A program made the position numbers and the translations under genes. From Halichondria panicea (lineage: Eukaryota; Porifera; Demospongiae; Suberitida; Halichondriidae), in assembly GCF_963675165.1 (NCBI RefSeq), contig NC_087393.1:5552202-5616201 (forward strand): 64,000 nt of DNA, in the 5' to 3' direction. Below the pieces are notes generated by a model. That model searched no databases and had not been told where the DNA came from. It saw nothing but the letters and a program-made list of their open reading frames with translations. Shown here piece by piece: positions 12,901-29,302 of this stretch. Numbering within the stretch: position 1 is the first letter of the stretch; each line of letters begins with the position of its first letter.

Positions 12901-14898
12901 CTCACCCCTGATCTCTATTAATAGGATCAGAGAAATAATTTGAGGGCTGCTAATGAGCGAGATATCTACGCATCATTGAAAATTATTCAGGTATGATGAT
13001 GAGGAAACACTAAACTCTTTAAATACAAGAAATTCTATTTCAGTCCACCACCAGTAGTACTACTAGAACCTCGTTCTTTGAAGAAACTGAAGTGTTCTGG
13101 AGACCAGCCTCCAGTCAAACACAAATATACGAGCAGCTGGCCAGTAGGAAATACCGAGAGATACCAAGACACAAGATTCAGTAAGTTTGTAATACTGGTT
13201 GGTAGAAACGATCGTTTTATTAATTGCTTTGTTGCTTCATTTCCCTAACCGTTTCTCTACCATGGTTTACATTTTTGCATCATACAGGATAATGGAGGAA
13301 ATTGGATCTGGTAACTTTGGTGATGTTCACAAGGGTGTGTGGGAGATGCCCGGAGAGAGCAGGCTAGTGGCTGTCAAGACAATGAAACATGGCACTAATA
13401 GCACAGACCAAGTCATGTTCCTCCAGGAGGCTGCAGTGAATGGCCAGTTCAGACATCCCAACGTGGTCAAACTGTACGGAGTGGTCACTGTGGGGGAACC
13501 GGTGAGTGGAGACATGATAGTCGCGTGTTCAACCACACCTACCTACTTGTTTTGAAAGGTTGTAACTTTAGTTATATCTTGAAATTCTAAAAGCCTGAAG
13601 TGAGATCATTCAAAATTAATGATGGTTTAAAATCAATTACAGATCTGTTAGAATGTTCATAATAATTCATTTCTCTGTGGTAGGTCATGATTGTCTTGGA
13701 GCTGATGGAACATGGGGACCTTCTCTCATATCTCAAGAACCACTTCACTGGGTACAAGAATTGTTTTTGTTGTTAGTTTTAACTGTCAGTTTGTCAAGTA
13801 TCACTATAATGTATTTGCTGTGCATGACGTGCGTCCCTCTTATTGCACTCCTCCCTCAGGTCGGTGTTACCTGACTGGCCACATCTGTTGCTAGGTTACT
13901 GTCGGCACATTGCAGCTGGTATGGACTACCTCTCTAAGAAAGGGTTCGTCCATCGTGACCTAGCAGCAAGGAATGTTCTCCTGTCTGCAGAGGGCACTTG
14001 CAAAGTAAGTTCTTGTGATCAATACTTGACAACTCTGGATTTGTAATCAGTAATGTCGTTGTGATGTCTATTGGCAACCACTCTGGTGTGAATTTTTTGC
14101 AGATAACTGATTTTGGAATGTCTCGAGAGATTGAAAATTTCTATGTGGCAAAGGGGGGCGTGGTTCCAGTCAAGTGGACAGCACCTGAGGCACTCAATTA
14201 CAAGACCTTCTCGACAGCCAGTGATGTGTGGAGCTTTGGTTGTGTCATGTACGAGATATGGAGTCTGGGGCACAAACCATTTGAAAAGAACAGAAATATC
14301 GAGGTCAGTATATTGTGTATAAAATCTTAGTGCAGTGTATGATGGTAGTTTTGCATAGGTGCTAAAGTTGGTTGAGGAGGGATATCGACTTCCACCACCT
14401 CCTGGTTGCCCTCGTGCAGTGTACCAGGTCATGATACAATGTTGGTACGTCACCCATTGTGTGTGTGTGTGTGTGTGTGTGCAGTGTTGTAGAGAAGCAC
14501 TTGTTCTCAAGAAAGCTTATTGTGTTTAGAATGTAATATGAAAGTTGTGCAATCATTGTTCTTTAAACGTGTTCTAATAATTGTTGTGTTTAGATTGTAC
14601 TACTTGTGAGCAGGATTTATTCTAGCCTCATTCCCAGGCCGAGTTGTCTCTAAAATAACGCTAGCTTTATTGCTACTCTCCCTTGCCATTGTGCAGGCAC
14701 CCAGAGGCCAGCTCCAGACCATCCTTCATGGAGCTACTAGCCTCCTTGTTGAAACCAGTAGAAGAGCTACTGACAATGGAGGTGGTGCGTGCAGACAACG
14801 CTAGAGCTGCTGTCATTGGGGCTCCCCTCAAGCACAGCAAGAATCTATATCTGGACCTTCAGAACGTTTATAAGTGTACAGAGGACAATACAGATTAG
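9913..14898 (+). CDS. RTK gene D, complete, 1173 aa, three degenerate ectodomain repeats
   Basis: Exons: 9913-10003, 10191-10760, 10812-11312, 11364-12254, 12418-12695, 12794-12865, 12925-12990, 13044-13180, 13288-13501, 13684-13751, 13860-14004, 14103-14303, 14359-14444, 14697-14898. After a signal peptide of about 30 residues, three successive exons each hold a diverged copy of the shared ectodomain: FTCSG/FQMWRQ, FNCNV/LVIWNC and [16 protein letters not shown] Thr/Ser stalk precedes the membrane helix ([20 protein letters not shown], near 640-660). The cytoplasmic part has NPQY just after the helix, then PYEAP, AYEVP, EYQTIE, VYHTLEP and IYASLKII. The kinase (from about 870) has [25 protein letters not shown] and WTAPE. 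Its activation loop has a single tyrosine (ENFYVAKGG). One kinase exon (14103-14303) fuses two exons that are separate in A-C. The end is stop TAG at 14898. Confidence 0.85.
14461..14481. repeat. GT dinucleotide microsatellite in D's last intron
   Basis: A pure run of about ten GT units lies just after the splice donor of the GCPRAVY exon. The same intron also carries, near 14620, the dispersed TAGCCTC..CCCAGGCCG motif seen elsewhere in the window. Confidence 0.9.
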
Positions 14899-15139
14899 TT
14901 AAAAAAATGTTGTGAGCACATCCCCTTATTTTTTTATATTCCACAAATCAGAAAGAGGGGTGGGGCTGGTGTTACAACAAGTGGGTGGTGCCATCCTGCC
15001 ACTGGTCTGGCAGAGATCACACACATGGCTTTGCCAAGAAGATTGATTGATAGATGATCTCATAGATAGATAATAGCAGAGGAAGAACTGTTCATACTTT
15101 TGCTGCATGTGAATGTCTATGAGCTAGTGTGTGAGAGAA

Positions 15140-15205
15140 GTTGCCAGGAGTCAAGGCTAACAGAGGAATGAAGATGCCAGGAGTCAAGACTAACAGAGGA
15201 ATGAA
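15140..15205 (+). repeat. 33-bp tandem duplication over the start of gene E
   Basis: The segment TGCCAGGAGTCAAG..AACAGAGGAATGAAG occurs twice back to back (15141 and 15173 phase). The duplication creates an extra in-frame ATG at 15168 upstream of the original-looking start at 15201, so it extends the predicted N-terminus by 11 residues. Confidence 0.8.
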
Positions 15206-18200
15206 GTTGCTGCTTCTCTGCACTATGTATCTGCAGCTCACTCATGGAGAAGGTATCAAAAATGTGTACAGATTTTGTAGTCAGGTTGTATACAAGGATT
15301 GCTATGAAATTCATAAAACCTCCATTTAATTCAGCAATTGTACTGCATTTTAATAGCCACTGGTGAACTGTATAGATGTACTGCTTGTATATATGACGTA
15401 TTACATGCAAGATCTTAGTGCAATAAAGCTGTAATAGTGTCGTCCAAGATTGTGTATGCATCCATAGTGATGATGAACAATGTGAATAGCTCACAATAGT
15501 CCGTGTGTAACCAACCACTGCATATACTTCACTCATTCTCTGATGGCTCACTGTGATGCCATTCTGTTCTATGGGACAATTACATTAGCAAATCAATTAA
15601 TTGCAATTCTTTGGCAAGTGCAGTGAGTCATCAAGAGGAGGGGTAAAAGCTTCTATTCAACACCCTGGTTTTGTGGTTGTCTGCATTTCTGACCCCTCAC
15701 CATGCTAAGGCACTTCAATAACAGCTGGTACTAGTAACTGTGTTGTCTGCAGGTATCAAGTGTGACAGCCTAGCCGTCCCGCAACATGGAAGTGTGGAGG
15801 TACATGGAGGGTTGAGCAGGGACACTCAAGTAGGGGCCGTGGCAGTGTACAGCTGCAACGTTGATCACGTTCTGGTGGGTGTGGTCAATCGCACATGTAC
15901 CATGGACAGTTCATGGACTGGAGCCCCACCCACTTGTGGTTAGTAAACCTGGTCACGCCCCCAAACCACTAGCTCCCGTTCTTTTTTTTACTGCATCACT
16001 TATTTCTTGGTGTGTAGTTGCTGCTTGCCCACCTCCACCACCACTGGCAAAAGGGCGTATGTTGCGGACATGGACATCAAGTGATCCATTAGGTACTGTA
16101 GCTGTCTATGGCTGTGTGGAGGGCTTCACCACGGCTACTGGGAGACCTACTATTAGTATCAATTGTGGCAAAGACAGGCAGTGGGGAGAGCTGCCCGTGT
16201 GTGAAGGTATGTGTAATAAAGGTAGCTGTGTTTGACTGTGGTAACATTGGATACAGTTGTGAGATGTGAGGAATTGAAGTCACCTGATAATGGACTTGTG
16301 TACTTGACCAATGAAACGTTAGTCGGCTCTGTAGCCTACTATAACTGCAGCCATGGTTACCAGATTAGTGGTAACAGTGCTCGTACCTGCTCTGGTGATG
16401 GACAATGGTCTGGCAATGCAACACTGTGTAAGAGTGATAATTATGGGCCCACACATGTATAGGCACATTTATACAGGCACTGCTAGTGGCACTGATATAG
16501 GCACTTCTACAGGCACTACAGGCACTGATACAGGCACTACTACAGGCACTACTACAGGCACTGATACAAGCACTACTACAGGCACTGCTACAGGCACTGA
16601 TACAAGCACTTCTACAGGCACTGATACAAGCACTGATACAAGCACTTCTACAGGCACTGATGCAGGTGGTGTTTCCACCGCTCCAAGAACTGCACTGACT
16701 TGGCTCTACCAGGCTGTCATATCCGTCATATGTGTCCTTACAATGATCGTTCTCATCATGGTGGCAACTATCGCCGTACTTTGTGTTAAGAGGAGGAAAT
16801 ATAAAACAATGCAGATGACCATGGACCTGACAACTCTGAACGATACTTCACTCAACAATCCAGTATACGAAGGCGAGACAAAACTGTGATATTTAAGGCA
16901 TATAATTATTGTTCTAATTTAGGTAATCAAAGGCTGTCGTTCCATCTGTCGGGTTCGAATGTCAATATGAGTCAATACCAGATCCAAGATTCCATTCGTG
17001 GTTCCAGTGAGTCCATTTATGAACAGCTCTCTGAGCAAGGGACGCTAAGACCACCACCAGCATCTCTACCACGCCCCAGCCTTCACTACGCACCATCTCT
17101 ACCACCCCCCAACCTTCACTACGAGATGGCCTCACTTGTAACACCGTCTTCTCTGCAGTCAGTGGATTACCTGTACGATGTGTGGGCGGATAGCGGGCAT
17201 CACTATGACACTGCTAGCAACTACAAGTCAAGTCTGTACGATCTACCAGCGTCACCCTATGAGATACCCACACCCACAGTGCGTGAAATTGCCATACAAT
17301 AATAATAATTATAGGTAGTTGGTATCTTATGCTGCACCCCCCTTGTCTTTTATAAGGCCATAATATTGTTTTGTGCGTACAGAGCAAAGTGTCCATGGCT
17401 GATATCTATGGTAGTCTATACAACATTCTTCATGATCATGTGACCTCTCCCTCGTCATCACCTGCTGGTTCACCACTCAAGCTCTGCAGAAAGGTACGGA
17501 ACAGTTAATTATTCTCTAGCAGCCATTCCTGTCACGATGTAGCTTATATTCAAGTGTACGCCTTTCCTTACATATTGCTCATTTTCCACACACAGAAGTC
17601 AACAGGTTTTTTATGTACACATAGTGGCAGTTGTACGGGTTATGATAATTACCCGTATGGTAACTATTATACAGCCTATACATTACAATCTCTGCTATCT
17701 AACTTATAGAGCCAGTCACGATCTTCCCTGGACCAAGTGTTCTTTACTGAGAGTGATGTGTACTGGAGACCAGCCACCAACTCTGCCAGTCTCTATGAGC
17801 AGCTGGCTAGGAACAGATACAGGGAAATACTCAGAGAACAAATACAGTAAGTGACACAATGATGTGATTCTGTTGCATTGCTTGCTTTGACTGCACACAA
17901 CTTAAGTAGGATTGTCCATTTAAAATCTTTGCCATGCAGAGTGACTGTACACTTGGGCTCTGGCCAGTTTGGTATGGTGAACAAAGGTTTGTGGCAATCT
18001 CCAGTGGGTGTGAAGGAGGTAGCTATCAAGACTCTCAAGACCACCTCCAATGAGGAAGACAAAGTCAAGTTCCTCCAGGAGGCGGCCATTAATGGACAGT
18101 TCCAGCATCCCAACGTGGTCAAGTTGTACGGGGTGGTCACCATGGGAGACCCTGTGAGTGGGCAGAGGGAAATGTGATATTTTGCTGATCAACGGTTTAG

Positions 18201-19475
18201 GGATTCTTTAAGCTTCTGTTTTCACTCCAGGTGATGATTGTACTGGAGATTCTCGTGAATGGAGACCTTCGAAACTATCTTATCAAACTACGGCCAGAGT
18301 AAGTCTTCACTTTCACTTCTATCAATCTAACAACCACTACCCCTCAGGCCAGGAGAGCTAGTGCCATCAAACACTCCACAGATGCTGCTCCAGTTCTGTA
18401 CTGACGTAGCCGCTGGGATGGTGTACCTCTCTAGCAAAGCATTCGTACACAGGGACCTAGCTGCCAGGAACATACTGCTCACTAAAGGCAAGACATGCAA
18501 GGTAAGGGAGGATATGGTGCAACCAACTGTCACTATATATACTGATTGGTCACAATGTTACTATATATACAGATTGGTCACAATGTTACTATATATACAG
18601 ATAGGTGATTATCTAACTAACTTTGTTAATCTACAGATTGGTGATTTTGGCCTCTCGAGAGATTTGGAGGATGAGAGTTACTACATATCTCACGGAGGGG
18701 AAATCCCTGTCAAGTGGACAGCCCCAGAGGTGAGCACATAAGCCATTGCTAGAGTTAGGGTGGGTCATGTTCTGTTGTTGTTGCTACAGGCGCTCCATTA
18801 CAAGAAATACTCGACAGCCAGTGATGTGTGGAGCTTTGGTTGTGTAATGTACGAGATATGGAGTCTGGGGCACAAACCATTCAGAGGGTGTTCCAACACC
18901 GAGGTGTGCTACACATGCGCTAGCTAAGTCTCTGTAATTGTTATACCTCAGGGCATAGCAACAGGAGGCGTAACAGTTTGAACCCTGACAGTGTTTAGTA
19001 TAGCTACTGTGTCCCCTTCATTGATGAATAGTCTCCATTGTATAGATAGTTGTCTTTACAGTATTTTACTATTTTACCGTTTGTGATCTACTTGCAGGCG
19101 GTGAATTTGCTTGACCGTGGGTTTCGACTTCCTCCTCCACCTGGCTCTGCCAGAGAGGTGTACCAGATCATGATACAATGCTGGTAAGTAACTCTAGTAT
19201 GCTCTAAAGTGCCCCTTCAATAAACCTAACATGTCTACATGTACAAAAATATTTTGGTAAATAAGTTTACCCACAAAATCACATTCTGTAGGCATCCTGC
19301 TACATTTCACAGACCAACATTTACTGAGCTGTATCAGAGGGTCTGTGTCGACATGTCCCCCCTCCCACAAGAGACCACACCCAGTGAAGCCGCACCCCAT
19401 CACCTGACTGTGCTCGGAGGATCACTGGAGACTGGCAAAGACTTGTATCCCGACCTGCAGAACTTGTACACTTGA
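15168..19475 (+). CDS. RTK gene E, complete, 847 aa, sushi (CCP) ectodomain
   Basis: Exons: 15168-15252, 15753-15938, 16018-16206, 16257-16427, 16477-16872, 16923-17278, 17383-17493, 17710-17846, 17940-18153, 18231-18298, 18348-18501, 18637-18729, 18790-18903, 19098-19183, 19292-19475. The start could instead be 15201 ([12 protein letters not shown]). Three one-exon, phase 1-1 sushi domains follow, each with four Cys and the late Trp (for example [41 protein letters not shown]). A Gly-Thr-rich repeat forms the stalk, then a membrane helix at about 283-308. NPVY sits after the helix, followed by several Tyr-rich motifs (IYEQL, LHYAP, PYEIP, LYNIL). The kinase has [25 protein letters not shown] and WTAPE. 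The intron 16873-16922 must use a GC donor to keep frame. Sushi domains bind proteins or glycans in other receptors; the ligand here is unknown. Confidence 0.85.
16471..16670 (+). repeat. Coding minisatellite, Gly-Thr stalk of gene E
   Basis: Imperfect 12- and 18-nt units of ACAGGCACTGAT / ACAAGCACT encode runs of TGTDTST type. The array starts at the splice acceptor (16476) and ends at about 16665, before the membrane helix. It would give a flexible, probably heavily O-glycosylated spacer. Copy number is likely to vary between alleles. Confidence 0.85.
18532..18606. repeat. 28-bp intronic tandem repeat in gene E
   Basis: Two full units and one partial unit of ACTATATATACNGATTGGTC.. lie in the intron before the DFG exon. 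Each unit ends with an acceptor-like TATACAG followed by ATTGGT/ATAGGTGAT, resembling the true acceptor and exon start at 18636-18645. The array probably arose by duplication of the acceptor region. Confidence 0.75.
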
Positions 19476-19806
19476 CAAGGCAATTGCTAAATAACATTTT
19501 GCATTATACTTGAAAAAATACTCTTATCTTATGTTTCCATTTCATTTTCAATTCACAGCTAGTATACAATATGTAAGTACATGTAGACCAATGTTGTAAT
19601 TAAGCTTTGTGGTTAAGTTGTACACCCACTCACATTGAGGAAGCCCATCAACCGGGGGAGGGGCTTGTATGAGCTCAGGTCTCAGGGGAATTCTTTGCAG
19701 ATAAATGTTTTTCATTTCCAGCTAGACTAGCTATAGCTCTCTCACCTGTGCTGCTGTAACTGCACTACTAATAGTCCGATTGTGTAGTGTTTAGAGCATT
19801 GAAGAT
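19476..19806. other. E–F intergenic spacer with promoter region of F
   Basis: From about 19613 this 331-bp spacer matches the upstream region of gene G (22917-23093), including a GAGGAAGCCCA...GGGGAGGGGC...GAGCTCAGGTCTCAGGGGAA block about 130 bp before the ATG. Retention of this block next to both signal exons makes it a candidate promoter element. No TATA box is evident. Confidence 0.5.
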
Positions 19807-21715
19807 ATGGCTGCCTTATTGAAGTACCTGGTATTTCTAACACTGGCAGCTACTGTAGTCCTGCAGGTGCAAGCCCAGACAGGTGAGGTCATTGACTTGG
19901 TACTCTACTAGCTACTGCACTCTATTCTCATGCAGGAGTCCATTGCCTCAGATGCTTCAGTGGTGTGTGTGATGCAACCACCAGTCAACTATTCAGCTTG
20001 GTGAATGATTCTGACCTCCGTTGCTGCGAATGTTTTGAATCCCTCTCTGTCAGTTTATGTGCAGATGACCTCAACTCGACTGTTTCTGCTATTGAGAACA
20101 CATTTAGTAGCTCATCACTGGAACAATGTTGCAGTAATGTGAGTACTACAGTGACTACAGAATCCTATGTGCTTAGCACTGTTGATGAAGTTACTAGCCA
20201 TACTGAAGAAGAGCTTGAAACAGCGAATATAGATAATGAAATAGGAGCAGGAGAGTACATTATACCGTCTTTTCGATTTGATCGTAATGATTGCATCAGG
20301 TCTATACTAGTGAGGCCAGTTGAGGGGATCCAGTCCAGTGGAAACAACATACTCACATTCGCACTTTACAGAACATATCAAAATGGTGGTACATTCACGT
20401 CCCAGCTATATGAGTTGAAAACAAGTTTCTCAGTGACTTTAGTACAGCAGGAATCATCTAATATAGCTACTGCAATGTTGCCAGAGGAACCAGTGTGTGT
20501 GGAAACAGGAGATACTCTTGGATTCTCAATTCCACCAATGTCCGACTTCAAGTTGGGAATTGTGCTATCAGATGGTACAAATGACTTCTTTACGCACAAT
20601 ATAACGGACATTGCAATCGAGCAACCTTGCCAACAACTGAACGGATTTTATGAGGTTGTACGCTCGGATCAGTTTGGGTTTCTTGGCACTTTGTATAATC
20701 CCTTAATCAAAGTGGAATTGGGTGAGTAAGAATCATAGACAATTATAAGCAACTATCTATTTCTCATATCAGGTCCACTGGATATGCAGCCTACATCTGT
20801 CCCCACGACAACCCCTCCCACTTCTGCCCCCTCGTCTGACCCCCCACAGAGCACCACCTCCTCTCCCTCACCACCTGAGCAGCCAGATTTAGCTCTACCA
20901 CTCTACGCCATCATAGCCATTGGAGCTGGGAGTGGTGTGTGTGTCTTGTTACTGTTGGTCATCTTACTACTTGCTGTCTGTCTGTGTGTCAGGAGAAGCC
21001 GGCGAAGAAGCAGCTCCCACAGTGAGTTATGAGTATGTCTGTACACTTGGTATGTGTCTCAGCACGGTTATAAGTATAGAAGGCTGCATGGTTGCATGGG
21101 CAATGGGTTCAGATGCAGCAATTGCAACTGCAGCAAATTTGTTGAAACACCCTTAATTAAAGTACACACAATGTATAGCCATGCAGTCTGTGTATTATAT
21201 AGTTCCCTGTGTCATTATTCTGTTGTGTCTTATTAAGCGTTTTGCTAGCACACGTACACGTAAACAAAACACACACACACACACACACACGCACGCACGC
21301 ACGCACACACGCACGCACGCACGCACACACGCACGCACGCACGCACACACGCACACACACAGGAGAGGAGGTGATTGAGCTAAACTCTGTAAGGCAACCG
21401 ACTGACAGTATGTCCAGGAATCCATTGTACATGTCCAACACACATGCATCCATCAACTATGAGGGAGAGCATGAATATTCTTACATTGATCCAGAAGATA
21501 TTCTAGCAAGAAATCCGATTGTTGAGATTGAAACAGACCGAGTAGCCACTTCAAGCAACATTGCTTATTCTATAGCAAGGAGATCTGGAGACAGCTCAGA
21601 AATGGCCACATCAGCACCATTGACCAGAGAAGAAATGCACTCTGATCAAGTACCTACTGCTGACAACATTTGTTATGAGTCAGCTATTCCACGAGAAAAT
21701 GGACTCAATAGCTAA
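19807..21715 (+). CDS. Gene F: kinase-less receptor, 487 aa, paralogue of G
   Basis: Exons: 19807-19882, 19936-20721, 20773-21021, 21363-21715. The signal peptide (MAALLKYLVFLTLAATVVL) is followed by a Cys-rich start (HCLRCFSGVC, RCCECF), then a diverged copy of the shared ectodomain (RNDCIRSILV, FALYRTY, CVETGDTLGF). After a Pro/Thr stalk comes a membrane helix (GVCVLLLLVILLLAVCLCV, about 337-355) and RRSRRR. I count four residue differences from G over exon 2. The last exon is not found in G. It encodes a 117-residue tail with NPLY, NYEGEHEYSYIDPE, IAYSIA and ICYESA, and ends at TAA. No kinase exons occur before gene G starts. F could be a decoy, a co-receptor or a docking platform. The introns are good GT–AG, so it does not look like a decayed pseudogene. 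Confidence 0.8.
21272..21360. repeat. CA/CG microsatellite in last intron of F
   Basis: A run of ACAC and ACGC tetramers in blocks directly precedes the splice acceptor at 21361-21362. It supports no coding function; open frames over it on both strands are low-complexity artefacts. Confidence 0.9.
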
Positions 21716-23093
21716 CTGAAGCACTTGTACTCCCTTAAAATTATTTAAATCTATGCTTAATGACCCTGTAGTATACTTAGCATGCTTTGAATAGGTATAT
21801 AGTTACACTATTATTATTATTATAATAACTTATTAGCTTCTGCTATTTTATTGTATCCTGGCTTTGCGGAATTGTTAAAAAAAAAACCCAGTTAGAGTAA
21901 GTATCTCCACGTTGACTATTATTATACTTTCTTTAATTTTGCTTAGATTAGTGGTTAGTAAAGTCATATTGTATCAAATTGTGTCATTCTCCTAAAGCTA
22001 GCTATATATACACCATGCAATGGGACCATTATATACTAATATATAGTATTACTGTACTCATTACCTTTAATTTCTTCTATACTTTAGGAACATCTACACT
22101 ATAATTATAGCCTAGGGTATATGGATGTGTGTGTATGTGTGTGTATGTTGCCACAATAGAATACCTTTTTTAGTCTGGCTTGACAATCTTTAGATGCATT
22201 TTGTCACTTTTGATTAGCTAGATAACGGCTATGCCAGTTTACTACTTGTGCAAGTTAAAATAACAACAGGTAAACAACGATTGGAAGATGAACACGTGTA
22301 CAGCTGTTTGCATAGACCTTGCAAAATACAACATGTAAATCATTCACTGTATTCCACAAAACCACCATGCAATGTTGCTATGCAAACAAATAGCATTGGG
22401 TACATTCACATTCATAAAAAGTGAGCAATGGTGCATGACTTCAAGAAATAGACTACATGGAGAGTCATAGAACCAGGAGGATTTGAAGTAGAGAATGATC
22501 TACCAACGCCTTATGCTGAGACTTGTGCTGTATGAAAAATTGTTACGCTAAAGAGCCTACTAACTTGCTCACTGCGGTATACCGGTTTTGACCATCAAGT
22601 CCGAACATATTTCTCTACTAGATTAGCACCAAACAATATTTTGTGATCTGTTAGTGTTTAAGGTACTTTGTACTAACAGTTTCTTTAGCCCGTATTTTTC
22701 GAGGGTCTACTCAAAAAGTACCTGTTATACAAGTTCTAGAAACCATCATTGCTCAGGACTGCATGTTGTTTGCATAGCAACATTGTATGGTGATTTTGTG
22801 GTTTTGTGGTAATGCATGCAGTGAGCTGATTTAGTATTTTGCAAGGTCTATGCAAACAGCTGTATTAAGTATCATACACTGGAATCAATCTACTACATGT
22901 ACATGATAATGACAGATTGTTTTGTACACCCACGCATATTGAGGAAGCCCACCAACATCAACTGGGGAGGGGCTTGTATGAGCTCAGGTCTCAGGGGAAT
23001 ATGCATCTGACCATTCTTGCAGAATTTTCAACTGTACAACCAATAGTCCAGTAGTGTAGTGTTTAGAGCCTTGAAAATAACGTCCTTGAAGAT
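21716..23093. other. F–G intergenic region
   Basis: No gene is seen in this 1.4-kb stretch. It contains a TA-flanked inverted-repeat element (22301-22862) and, immediately downstream of it (from about 22917), the duplicated promoter-like block shared with gene F. The remainder is AT-rich without recognisable signals. Confidence 0.6.
22301..22862. mobile_element. MITE-like element with ~90-bp terminal inverted repeats
   Basis: The left end (CAGCTGTTTGCATAGACCTTG..., 22301-22387) is repeated in inverse orientation at 22768-22862, with small gaps. Each end is flanked by TA (22299-22300 and 22863-22864). Length is 562 bp and there is no open frame of note. Long terminal inverted repeats with TA duplication fit a non-autonomous Tc1/mariner-type element; this family assignment is inferred only from the TA. 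Confidence 0.7.
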
Positions 23094-28758
<5,665 letters not shown>

Positions 28759-28882
28759 TGCAGGGGCAGGACATGCATTGTGTGTGTTTGCAAAGTATAT
28801 ATTATATATATTTTTTTATGTATGCTCTCTATATGACTGTGTGTGAATGAGCTATAATTATCATTTTCCTTATAACATAAAT

Positions 28883-28942
28883 TAGCCTCGACTCCAGCCC
28901 CTTGAATAGTGGCCTTTCTCAGCGGCCTGGAATCTAGGCTAA
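28883..28942. repeat. Short foldback of the TAGCCT..CCAGG family
   Basis: The arms TAGCCTCGACTCCAG and CTGGAATCTAGGCTA are imperfect inverse copies separated by about 30 bp. The same core is found near 14620, 25390 and 53925-54060. It is probably a tiny non-autonomous mobile element or its remnant. Confidence 0.55.
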
Positions 28943-29251
28943 ACATAAATGTAATGTAAAATGGTATTTTTTACTGTGCATGCGCAAGTCATTCTTAGTG
29001 GTTTGTGGGATCATGTGGGATGCAAGGTTTTCCCATGGCTGGATTCACATGGTTAGCCACAGTCAGGCAAAGCCATCTGTTCGCAGCCCCACACCACTCG
29101 CTGGAGGACACATCCCACTGCACCGTAACAAAGTGCCATACAACTACTAGACCTACAAAAAGCAAGAGTGCTAAACTGACAATTGCTGTGAACAAATAAA
29201 ACCACTAGACTAGCCCCCAAGCTTCATCTGTAAGGCTTCCGGTAGATAGAG

Positions 29252-29258
29252 TATAAAA
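29252..29258 (+). promoter_or_regulatory. TATA box of gene H
   Basis: TATAAAA lies 51 bp upstream of the ATG at 29303, which would place the transcription start near 29282 and give a leader of about 20 nt. The short leader agrees with the compact layout. Confidence 0.55.
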
Positions 29259-29302
29259 CCACCACTTACAGTCACTGTGTATACAGACTAAATTAGTTCA
29301 AG

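Larger units (their letters stand above)
28759..29302. other. G–H intergenic region
   Basis: This 544-bp gap holds a short inverted repeat (28883-28942, TAGCCTCGACTCCAG against CTGGAATCTAGGCTA) of the dispersed CCAGGCC family. A good TATA box follows near the start of gene H. No gene is seen. Confidence 0.55.

Noticed and set aside
16428-16462. Gene E ending in the third sushi domain (a secreted form)
   Set aside because: The frame reaches a stop after 11 unrelated residues, but a GTAAGA donor in phase 1 joins cleanly to the Gly-Thr stalk and membrane exon.
21157-21456. Cys/Val/Arg-rich minus-strand frames
   Set aside because: They are translations of the CA/CG microsatellite in the last intron of F.
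19807-21715. Gene F as a broken pseudogene
   Set aside because: No frameshift or stop within exons, intact splice sites, and a distinct tyrosine-rich tail exon argue for a functional kinase-less protein.
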